DNA of 27,404 bases from the NCBI GenBank assembly GCA_002381565.1, contig DFWZ01000005.1, positions 15,895 to 43,298 on the forward strand. Reading direction: 5' to 3'. Position numbers and translations under genes: made by a program. Below, one piece after another: positions 15,308 through 22,038 of the stretch. Source of the DNA: Gallionella sp. UBA4121. Its GTDB lineage: Bacteria; Pseudomonadota; Gammaproteobacteria; Burkholderiales; Gallionellaceae. The notes beneath the pieces are model-generated. The model had not been told where the DNA came from and did no database searches. It saw nothing but the letters and a program-made list of their open reading frames with translations. Each line of letters starts with the position of its first letter. Positions within the stretch are counted from its first letter, which is position 1.

Positions 15308-15580
15308 TGCTTCCTCCTTTGTTGTGATGGCGCTGATGGCATGCAGTATATGCGACCGACTGCAATTGGCACATTGCTGATGACCAGCTTCAATAATACT
15401 CCGTCTGTTAGGTGCAATTGGTGCTTTTTTCAGGTCAATTATTTAGTTTGCTTCGAACCAGTCGTTCACGAATGCCGGCAAGCGAGACGTTGCGGAACTT
15501 TGTGGCTCTCTGCAAACAACCTATTCCCGTCAATCGTGAGGGGAATGGCAACTCCTAATCGTCCTATTAAAACGTGTTTT

Positions 15581-17359
15581 TCAATTGCTGTTTGCCTCTT
15601 GGCTACTGGCTTGCGTTTGATCAGAAGAAGGAATTTCTTCAGCGGCCTGCTCCAATTGTGACGGAGAGGGATAATCAAGCTGGTCGGATATTTTTGTATC
15701 GGCAAAAAGAAGCTTCACTAGTTTGGCGAGTCGCGGAGAATTGACATCTTGAACTATACGCCGACAGGCATTGGAAAAGTTATCCATGGCGGAACCGAAG
15801 TGAGCCACATTAGCCCCTTTGTTCGCACAAAGGTCCAACATTTTGGCCATAAACATCCGAAGGTCATTGATGGCGGCGCTTCGAATAGTCGCCTCAAAGT
15901 CGTCGATAGTTGCCGTCTTCATCACCAGTTCCTGCCGGGTTCCCCAGCCACTGTTCTCGACCATGTATTTGCAAGCTTCTAAAACCGAAATATTGGCCTG
16001 AGCCTTGTTGTTAATCGCTTTGAATTCTGCCTCGATCTTTGGATGGATTCTGCGGCCAAACATGTTATCGAGTGCCGCCTCCTGAAGATTTTTTGCTTTG
16101 AAAGCCTCTACCCAACGATCCACAGCTTGATCAGCAAGCGCTTGTCCGCCGGTAATCTCGGTAAGAGTGTAATACAGAGCGGTCGCCATGTAAGGATCAA
16201 TGAGGCCGGATTTGTCCACCACAGGTACAGCATTTTCCAAGAGCTGCTGTTCGGTCATCGTGTGCTCCCAGACCGATCTCTCCAAAAACTTGTTGCATTG
16301 GTCGCGCGCCTCCATAGTCTCTGCTTCTGCGACATAGCGGTCGATAACCGCTGCAAGCTTCGCGACATCAAACAGCCCCGACTGAAGAAACTCAACGACA
16401 AGCAGTTCGTATTCGTCACAGCAATAAATGCCTAGTTGATTCAATAACACATTCCACTTTGATTTACGCTTATCTTCCTCGGTTTTGATTTCCTTCGAGC
16501 CATGAAATGCGTCCCAATCTATGGTTGATCCCTTGGATAGGACGAAATCAAAATCAGGCCCATTCTCAATGCCCTTGTAGTGAATAGACGCAAGCAGTAC
16601 CGCCGACGGAATCACGCGCGAAAGAACGGCCTCGCTAAGACCTTCTCGATCACCAAGGATGCGATTGACGGTTTTGATGACCTTGAAAACAATACGGATA
16701 TTGGTGATTCCGCATCGCTCAATGTTAGGTTGGATTTGAGCTGCCCACGGAGATGGGATAATCGCGATGCCGATTTCAAATGCCTCTGATGCTGAGGTTG
16801 TCAGGCGCAACTCTTGGTCAATAACCTTCTCGCGTAGCGTGTTCCAAATATCACGTTTATCGAGCTGATCGTCGTTAAGTATGAGCATTACGCGTGAATC
16901 ATATCGTTTTGTAAACTCATCAATGAAGCCCAATATCTCGTCAATACCCAGTTTTTCGTGCTTACGTTCGATATCGTCGAGAACGAGAACCTTCTGTCGC
17001 AACATAGTCGGTGCGACAAGAAGACCAATATCATTGAGTGCAGCAAACCCTTTGTGAAACCCCTCCAACGTCTTGACGGCGGTTTGATAGGTCTGCGTCA
17101 TGCCTTTGAACAACGCTGGGTAGGCATCCACCGACTTGACAGAACTCTGAATGAGCTTGAGCTTGATCTGATCGACCGAAGAAACTCCAAAGAGCGATGC
17201 GTAAAGCGCACCTTTGACCTTTTCATTTTCAGATGTCTTCTTAACCTGATCCCACATGAAGCTTTTACCAGTGCCCCACTTCCCGGACAGTGCGATGACC
17301 TTATTATCCTCGTCAGCAAGCAATTGGATAAGCTGATCCTTAGTTGATTTCAGTGACAT
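15581..17359 (-). CDS. KAP-like P-loop NTPase
   Basis: The 592-residue protein opens directly with a P-loop domain: Walker A GKWGTGKS (26-33), Walker B VLVLDDIER (124-132) and a sensor-like LILNDDQ (159-165). The DDIER Walker B and the GKWGTGKS loop fit KAP/predicted P-loop NTPases common in phage-defence loci. Unlike classical KAP ATPases, no transmembrane segments are evident between the Walker motifs. Residues about 300-540 are helical and unrecognised, and could act as sensor or oligomerisation region; the Ser/Gln/Glu-rich tail (about 560-592) looks disordered. AGGAAAAG just before the ATG is an acceptable Shine-Dalgarno. Base composition is more AT-rich than in flanking core genes. The role is probably energy-dependent sensing or switching with the TIR or nuclease partners (inference). 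Confidence 0.75.
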   Translation of the reverse strand: MSLKSTKDQLIQLLADEDNKVIALSGKWGTGKSFMWDQVKKTSENEKVKGALYASLFGVSSVDQIKLKLIQSSVKSVDAYPALFKGMTQTYQTAVKTLEGFHKGFAALNDIGLLVAPTMLRQKVLVLDDIERKHEKLGIDEILGFIDEFTKRYDSRVMLILNDDQLDKRDIWNTLREKVIDQELRLTTSASEAFEIGIAIIPSPWAAQIQPNIERCGITNIRIVFKVIKTVNRILGDREGLSEAVLSRVIPSAVLLASIHYKGIENGPDFDFVLSKGSTIDWDAFHGSKEIKTEEDKRKSKWNVLLNQLGIYCCDEYELLVVEFLQSGLFDVAKLAAVIDRYVAEAETMEARDQCNKFLERSVWEHTMTEQQLLENAVPVVDKSGLIDPYMATALYYTLTEITGGQALADQAVDRWVEAFKAKNLQEAALDNMFGRRIHPKIEAEFKAINNKAQANISVLEACKYMVENSGWGTRQELVMKTATIDDFEATIRSAAINDLRMFMAKMLDLCANKGANVAHFGSAMDNFSNACRRIVQDVNSPRLAKLVKLLFADTKISDQLDYPSPSQLEQAAEEIPSSDQTQASSQEANSN

Positions 17360-17586
17360 CTCTTTTCCTGTTTGTTTAGCCGAGAAGCTGGCTTAGTTGC
17401 CACATTAGGAGTGGCGGTAGTTAGCCGAGCTCGATCTTCCCACTGGTTATATTTGCATGCCTCTGCACCGGCCGCAATTGGCACAAACCCACCCGCCGCA
17501 AACATCAGCTCTCCGCCATCGAAATTGCGCTGCCACCGCACTCTAGTTTCGCGGCCAATATGCCCGCCTGCTAGCTGGATTTGCAA
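17350..17586 (-). CDS. Doubtful small reading frame before the NTPase gene
   Basis: A 78-codon frame starts at TTG 17586 and overlaps the NTPase start by 10 bases, which would suit translational coupling. The product (opening MQIQLAGGHIGRETRVRW) has no recognised domain, no membrane segment and no clear Shine-Dalgarno. It also overlaps the end of the IHF-like fragment. The opposite strand is open over much of the same stretch, so this may be chance in a non-coding leader. Kept only because of its position. Confidence 0.2.
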   Translation of the reverse strand: MQIQLAGGHIGRETRVRWQRNFDGGELMFAAGGFVPIAAGAEACKYNQWEDRARLTTATPNVATKPASRLNKQEKRCH

Positions 17587-17678
17587 TCAACCCGTTCACG
17601 CAATTCCTTGCCAGCCTTGAAGTGGGGAACATATTTAGCTAGCACTGCCACCTTGTCATCTGTCTTTGAATCAATCAT
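17571..17678 (-). pseudogene. IHF/HU-like C-terminal fragment
   Basis: Read on the minus strand from ATG 17678 to TAG 17571, the 35 codons include KVAVLAKYVPHFKAGKELRE and then RVDCKSS. VPHFKAGKELRERV is the characteristic C-terminal end of IHF-beta and related HU-family DNA-bending proteins, which are about 95 residues long. Only the last third is present, and the upstream bases are used by the PLD gene's terminal codons in another frame. It is therefore most likely a leftover of a truncated or recombined ihfB/HU gene, possibly carried in with the island. A translated small peptide cannot be excluded. Confidence 0.6.
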
Positions 17679-17686
17679 TATGCTGG

Positions 17687-19336
17687 TCAGATTTTCGCCA
17701 AAAATGATCTACAAACCTCTTGCGCCTTTGGATAGTCAACCAGTTCCTCCCAATTAAGATTTGGATTTATCGACAAACCGTCTTTATCTAGTAGTGTTAT
17801 TGCGGGGACACCAGATCTCTTGCCCGTGACTATAAACACAATAAAATCTTCGCCAACATCATTTTTTCGCGCTAACTGGCTCAGCCATACACCTGGTATC
17901 TGTAGCTTTTGCCTGCCAAACAAACACGAGAGTACATATGTGAAGACTGAATCAATTGTAGCCTGCAGGCGGGGCTTGAGGTTATGACGTTTTGTGGCAT
18001 TTACGTGTAGTTTTGGCTTAATTGGTTTCTGCTGAATTGACGAATCTGGAACATAAAGTGTGTTAAATACACTGTCCTTATCCCTGCTCAAATCTCCCCA
18101 TTCAGAATCATCATCCGATTCTGGGGTATTTAACATTGCGGAGGGCTGCGTATTCTTCTTTATAAGCCAGATGCGCATTGATGACGCGAATAGTTTATAC
18201 CGACCATCCCACGCAAAATCATCCCTAAGTTTATAGAGAGGCAGATGTCCAGGAATATCATCGATATCCAAAAAACCGCAATCTATCAGCTCCGCCATCA
18301 GTATGATCTGATTGCCGCCATTAACGCCTGTCAAAGATTCTATTTCGGCTTCGTCTGGCGCATCCCGGAATAGACTGAAATCATAGTACTGAATTAACTG
18401 GCTCAAAAAATGATCGAATGGCTCCAATGCGGCGTTTATTTTCTCGATCCTCGACTGACAAAACCCACTGTTAGTCAGGATGAGCCGGTTTATAGTATTT
18501 TCAGCAAAGACGGACCGTACGTGATTTGCGCAGTGCTGTAGTAATAAAAAATAAATTTCGCGAATAGTTCCACCTGTGAACATACCGCTCACATGAACGA
18601 CAACCTGCCTAAAATAGAATGTACCCCCTTTAGCCAGCGCGTCTACAGCCGCATCTACAGCAGCACTCAGTGAGTCGTAATGGCGATGCTCCTGATGTAT
18701 CAGAATTTGGGCTACAGCCGCGAGATTGAGGGGTTCCCCGGGCTGTGCCGGATTTACTGGCGGGGGAAACTTAACCAGACGTGCTCTTACTTTTCTGGTT
18801 GATGAGGATAAGGCAAATCGCCCTCTTCGAGAAGGTGTGCGCTCAGCCTCTTCATCCAGCCACTGGACAAAAGCACTGGCTTCATCCGCGATTGGTGGCA
18901 GTGTTTGGCTCCATAGGCCGTCAAACCAAGCACCCAGCTCGGCGACCATGTCGAGATCGTCAATCAGGATGCTCATTTCGGTGCGACCTAACATACCCAT
19001 GTTCGTCAGATTTGCCGAACCAAACATTGCCAACTTCTGACTTATGATCGCCTTGGCATGAATCGCAGGGCAGTGATGTATGCGCTCAATATTTTCCCGG
19101 ATGAATAGCCATGCCTTAGGTCTTGCATTTACTGAAAGCGATGATAGCCAAGCTTCCACATCTGAAATCAGTCTCCAGCTATCACTAACTTGAATAATTC
19201 TGCGCAGATAGTCCACACCTACATAAGGACTAACAATGCTCACATGGCCTGTTCTGGCAACCTCCAACACCGCAGCATCGAACGGTGAGGTTGACCCAGT
19301 TGCATCAGATAGATTGTGGTATACGAGTCTGCCCAT
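17687..19336 (-). CDS. PLD-superfamily protein with one HKD motif and a large unknown C-terminal region
   Basis: The 549-residue protein starts with a phospholipase-D-like domain (about 1-165). SPYVGVDYLRRI and WLFIRENIERIHHCPAIHAK lead to H93-x-K95, then FGSANLT (105-111) and E120. This single HKD-type set is typical of PLD-family nucleases that act as dimers, such as Nuc- and BfiL-like enzymes. Residues about 200-549 have no domain I recognise; a later segment (about 445-520) includes LKPRLQATIDSVFTYVLSCL and WLSQLARKND. No signal peptide or membrane segment is seen, so it should be cytosolic. It is the first gene of the minus-strand accessory cluster, with a lower G+C look than core genes. 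Restriction-like or abortive nuclease action in defence is inference. Confidence 0.7.
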   Translation of the reverse strand: MGRLVYHNLSDATGSTSPFDAAVLEVARTGHVSIVSPYVGVDYLRRIIQVSDSWRLISDVEAWLSSLSVNARPKAWLFIRENIERIHHCPAIHAKAIISQKLAMFGSANLTNMGMLGRTEMSILIDDLDMVAELGAWFDGLWSQTLPPIADEASAFVQWLDEEAERTPSRRGRFALSSSTRKVRARLVKFPPPVNPAQPGEPLNLAAVAQILIHQEHRHYDSLSAAVDAAVDALAKGGTFYFRQVVVHVSGMFTGGTIREIYFLLLQHCANHVRSVFAENTINRLILTNSGFCQSRIEKINAALEPFDHFLSQLIQYYDFSLFRDAPDEAEIESLTGVNGGNQIILMAELIDCGFLDIDDIPGHLPLYKLRDDFAWDGRYKLFASSMRIWLIKKNTQPSAMLNTPESDDDSEWGDLSRDKDSVFNTLYVPDSSIQQKPIKPKLHVNATKRHNLKPRLQATIDSVFTYVLSCLFGRQKLQIPGVWLSQLARKNDVGEDFIVFIVTGKRSGVPAITLLDKDGLSINPNLNWEELVDYPKAQEVCRSFLAKI

Positions 19337-19917
19337 TTGAAGATGCTAACAGAGATAAGTAAACTTTCGTACCATATACAACGGACGGCCACTAAAAATC
19401 CCGACGCACCAGACGCACCAGACGCACCCGACGACTCGACGCCGCCATCTGCCTGCAAAATTTGCCCAAGATGGCCCCGTTGCCCTGCCCGATGGAGGCA
19501 GCCATACCGGCCCTCACAACGACTCCGACTGGGTGCATTTCTGGCCCACCTCGGGTCCCTGCTGCAACACACTGCCCCCTATAGTCCCCCGTTGGCGCAA
19601 CCGGATGGCGTCAGGTCGTCGATAGCGACGGATTTTCAGGGGAAATAATTTGAGGGCATCCGAGTTACCCGCAGGGTCAGGCAGGAAAGGCAGGGTTGGG
19701 TGGGGAAGCAGAAATACTAAAATCCTGAAAAACTGGAAATCTGCCGCGCTGACTCACATCACATCAACCCAATACCTTCACGGACATTCGGCTTACTGGC
19801 ATCCATTTGTCGAACATGACGATCCGCAAAATAGACAATGCGTCACTTCGAAGCTGAAGTTAAACGTCCCGGTTGAGGCGCGTAGTGAGCCACAATCTAA
19901 CCGAGGAGTAAGTGGCT

Positions 19918-20037
19918 ATGGGTGAACATTTACAGGACAGCAACCTTGAAGTTCCGGTTATGGCACGGACCTGCCCACCGTCCCGCATTATTGCACTGCA
20001 AAAAGCGGTCGTTAAAATTTGCAACCTAAGCAAGTAA
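19918..20037 (+). CDS. Possible 39-residue peptide or gene remnant
   Basis: An ATG at 19918 follows a good Shine-Dalgarno (GAGGAG at 19903-19908, 9 bases away) and opens 39 codons to TAA at 20035-20037. The product contains LEVPVMARTCPPSRIIALQK and is not recognised. It could be a real small protein or the 5' end of a broken gene. Confidence 0.25.
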   Translation: MGEHLQDSNLEVPVMARTCPPSRIIALQKAVVKICNLSK

Positions 20038-20241
20038 TTCAGCTTGCCAAAAACCTGCACTTCGCCAAGTAACGCTGTCGAGACATAGGAAACAGTCAAA
20101 GATTTCTCCTCTAGGCATTTCATGATTGCAGCGGAAAGTGTGGGGATAGAGGATCACACCGAGCAAAATACTAAGTCCATCAATTAATGGCGGTTTATTT
20201 TCACTCACAGTTTTCCTTTGCTGCAGCAGTAAGCAGAGCAA

Positions 20242-20316
20242 TTAGCGGCAGTGCTCGGACTTTTTGCCTGCTCCCCGGCAAGGACAGGGATTCTCGCAAC
20301 GATATCTGCTGAATAC
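20242..20316 (-). pseudogene. SEC-C-motif remnant
   Basis: On the minus strand, the frame between TGA (20317-20319) and TAA (20242-20244) encodes CENPCPCRGAGKKSEHCR. This matches the metal-binding SEC-C motif NPCPCGSGKKYKKCC found at the C terminus of SecA and many small proteins. There is no start codon in the 24-codon frame and a stop directly upstream, so it is the tail of a destroyed gene. The motif is itself imperfect (CRGAGKK instead of CGSGKK). Confidence 0.55.
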
Positions 20317-20384
20317 TCAGCAAGATAAAAACTGGTAGCATGAAATACGCCCGTCAGAAAATAAAATCCGTGGAGGCAAAAAAC

Positions 20385-20426
20385 ATGCTGGCAAACAATG
20401 CTCTTGTAAACGTGGAGGCAAATTAA
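20385..20426 (+). CDS. 13-residue leader peptide overlapping the SRPBCC gene start
   Basis: ATG 20385 opens MLANNALVNVEAN and stops at TAA 20424-20426, whose last A is the first base of the next gene's ATG (TAATG). It has its own Shine-Dalgarno in CGTGGAGGCAAA (20369-20380), and an identical 12-mer at 20411-20422 serves the downstream gene. The duplicated ribosome site and termination-reinitiation overlap suggest translational coupling or control. Translation itself is unproven. Confidence 0.4.
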   Translation: MLANNALVNVEAN

Positions 20427-20959
20427 TGGTTCGCCTGTTCAAGCTCAAAAAAACATTCAAGCCGTTGGATTTCACCAACTCGGGCGATTACCATTTTGTC
20501 ACCATCTGGCATATTGAAGCGCCAATCGAGGCTATCTGCGAAGCCATCTATCACTCCCTGAGCTGGCCGCAATGGTGGCGGGATGTAAAGAAGGTCGAGG
20601 AACTTTCACCGGGTGATGCCTTTGGCATCGGCAGCATACGCCGTTACTCCTGGCGGGGACGCTTGCCGTACCGGCTCAATTTCGATATTTGCGTTATCTA
20701 TATCGAGCCGCTGGTCACCATCGAAGGTATCGCCAGCGGTGACGTGGAGGGCATGGGCAGATGGTCTTTCACCACCGATGACACGGTTACTGTTGTTCGT
20801 TTCGAATGGCAGGTACGCACCACACCCTACTGGATGAGTCTGTTGGCGATTTTTGCGCGCCCGTTATTCAAGTGGAACCATGACGCTGTCATGCAGCGGG
20901 GAGGCGAAGCATTGGCGCGCATGCTTAATACCCGTCTGGTAAGCATTACGCATTCCTGA
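20426..20959 (+). CDS. SRPBCC/START-like ligand-binding protein
   Basis: The 177-residue protein fits the SRPBCC (polyketide cyclase/START-like) helix-grip fold. It shows IWHIEAPIEAICEAIYHSLSW-type opening (about 27-47), WPQWWRDVKKVEEL, the central strands (GIGSIRRYSWRG, RWSFTTDDTVTVVRFEWQV) and a long C-terminal helix (WNHDAVMQRGGEALARML). Such proteins bind hydrophobic ligands in a deep cavity; the ligand cannot be read. GGAGG precedes the ATG, and a short leader peptide overlaps it. Its 3' end overlaps by 14 bases the convergent membrane-protein gene. No signal peptide is seen. Confidence 0.8.
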   Translation: MVRLFKLKKTFKPLDFTNSGDYHFVTIWHIEAPIEAICEAIYHSLSWPQWWRDVKKVEELSPGDAFGIGSIRRYSWRGRLPYRLNFDICVIYIEPLVTIEGIASGDVEGMGRWSFTTDDTVTVVRFEWQVRTTPYWMSLLAIFARPLFKWNHDAVMQRGGEALARMLNTRLVSITHS

Positions 20960-21473
20960 AACTCAGACCCCGGTAAACCGAAATAGCGGTCAAGCCGAAT
21001 ACGGCATGCGCAATCAGCGTGATCAAACCACGCGTTTGCGCGAACCATGGAAAGATCACCGTGAAACCGTATAGATTGACCATATAAAGCGCGACACCGA
21101 AGCCGATGCCTGCCAAAAGTGCCGGAAAGGTATCAAGGCGCCCGGTGGAAAATATCAGCAATGCGGCATAAGTGATGGACAGCATGAAGTGGATGAGCGT
21201 GGCCGTTATCATGACACTGACATCGAATGTCGCTGGTGGAGGCAACACTGTGTTCCCCAGCGCCATCGCCGCAGTCAGTCGGGCATCCCGGTACAGGATA
21301 GCGGGAAAATCATCGGTAAAGATCAGCCAGAGCAGCGCCTGAATTAGCGTGGATACGATGCCGGCCATCACACCGGCCCGGATTACGTCACACCACCGGC
21401 AATTTATGTGGAACCCGGCCATATCATTCAATTTGGCAACAAGCTGCGCCTGAAAAACGGCACCGGGTTCCAC
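20946..21473 (-). CDS. Conserved integral membrane protein of unknown function
   Basis: The product (175 residues from GTG 21473; 158 from ATG 21422) has about four hydrophobic segments: VIRAGVMAGIVSTLIQALLW, VMITATLIHFMLSITYAALL, LLAGIGFGVALYMVNLYGF and LITLIAHAVFGLTAISVY. The middle includes FPAILYRDARLTAAMALG. Similar betaproteobacterial proteins are, I believe, often labelled sodium:proline symporter, but the length is far too short for one, so that label should not be copied. No Shine-Dalgarno supports either start; GTG 21473 lies 8 bases after the stop of a small membrane peptide and could be translated by coupling. Ends convergently with the SRPBCC gene. Confidence 0.7.
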   Translation of the reverse strand: MEPGAVFQAQLVAKLNDMAGFHINCRWCDVIRAGVMAGIVSTLIQALLWLIFTDDFPAILYRDARLTAAMALGNTVLPPPATFDVSVMITATLIHFMLSITYAALLIFSTGRLDTFPALLAGIGFGVALYMVNLYGFTVIFPWFAQTRGLITLIAHAVFGLTAISVYRGLSFRNA

Positions 21474-21481
21474 ATCGCTGC

Positions 21482-21592
21482 TTATTTATGTTCAGATCCT
21501 GCACTGTTAAGCGGATCCGAAATTACGCAGATGCCGGTGAAAACCACTATTGCGATAATGTGCAACCATACTGTTACGATATTCATATCCAT
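21482..21592 (-). CDS. Small single-helix membrane peptide
   Basis: A 36-residue frame from ATG 21592 to TAA 21482 encodes MDMNIVTVWLHIIAIVVFTG followed by a polar tail ending SAGSEHK. One hydrophobic helix (about 4-24) fits a single-pass peptide. A clear Shine-Dalgarno (GAGGAGA on the minus strand, at about 21600-21606) precedes it. It lies just upstream of the membrane-protein gene on the same strand, so an operon is likely. The size and shape recall CcoQ-like accessory subunits, but no specific match is claimed. Confidence 0.55.
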   Translation of the reverse strand: MDMNIVTVWLHIIAIVVFTGICVISDPLNSAGSEHK

Positions 21593-22038
21593 GATAATTC
21601 TCCTCGATGGTTGGGATCGGGGTTACGCCGATCACGTAAGAACATTCACGGCATATACAAATATTGCTTGCCATGAGATTTCACAATATGCGCATAACCA
21701 CTGCGGTACTGTTCGGTGGCACACGCAGATAAAAATTAGTTCATCGGGATTTGCTGGGGTAATTAAGGTATGCTCGACACACAAATTTCAACGGCATGTT
21801 GAACGACCGAAAATGGCACATTGTGTGCATTGAGAAGCCAGTATTACCTTCTCGAAAGCAGATATTGAGCCTGGTTACGTCTGTGCACGACATTGCTCAA
21901 GTCACTCATGGCACGTTGTTGCAATTCGCCCTCCAGCATTTTACGCATGCAAGCGGTCATTCGAGTTTGCAGCGCAAGTGGTTTTTTGCGTATTACACCT
22001 CAAACCCGCCACTGACCAGTTAAACAAATGCACACCGC
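21593..22038. other. 446-base gap with no convincing gene
   Basis: The stretch should contain the promoter of the small membrane peptide and the 3' untranslated end of the polyferredoxin gene. The only candidate frame is 38 codons on the minus strand (21844-21960, MTACMRKMLEGELQQRAMSD... ending in LLSRR), which looks helical and charged but lacks a Shine-Dalgarno. No clear terminator or FNR-type palindrome was found. Confidence 0.5.

Larger units (their letters stand above)
19337..20384. other. Gene-poor 1-kb stretch with repeats and remnants
   Basis: No convincing full-length gene is seen on either strand. It holds a short tandem repeat, two copies of GACGCACCA plus GACGCACCC (19403-19429), a small candidate frame (19918-20037) and a SEC-C-like fragment (20242-20316). 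The PLD gene's promoter should lie in the first 150 bases. The mixture of scraps suggests a decayed edge of the accessory region. Confidence 0.6.

Noticed and set aside
17372..17620. 82-codon plus-strand frame upstream of the NTPase gene
   Set aside because: Opposite to the direction of the cluster and antisense to the IHF-like fragment; no domain or ribosome site.
19403..19429. Possible CRISPR or tandem-repeat array (GACGCACCA units)
   Set aside because: Three directly adjacent 9-base units without spacers; too short for CRISPR and probably simple slippage.
19316..19648. Plus-strand frame with PDAPDAPDAPDD repeat
   Set aside because: It starts inside the PLD gene antisense, the repeat is only three 9-base units, and no domain or Shine-Dalgarno supports it.
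19650..19925. 91-codon plus-strand frame
   Set aside because: No recognisable domain, no Shine-Dalgarno, and it lies in a stretch with remnants; composition looks random.
21408..21833. 141-codon plus-strand frame
   Set aside because: Antisense to the membrane-protein start and the small membrane peptide, which have better evidence; no domain.
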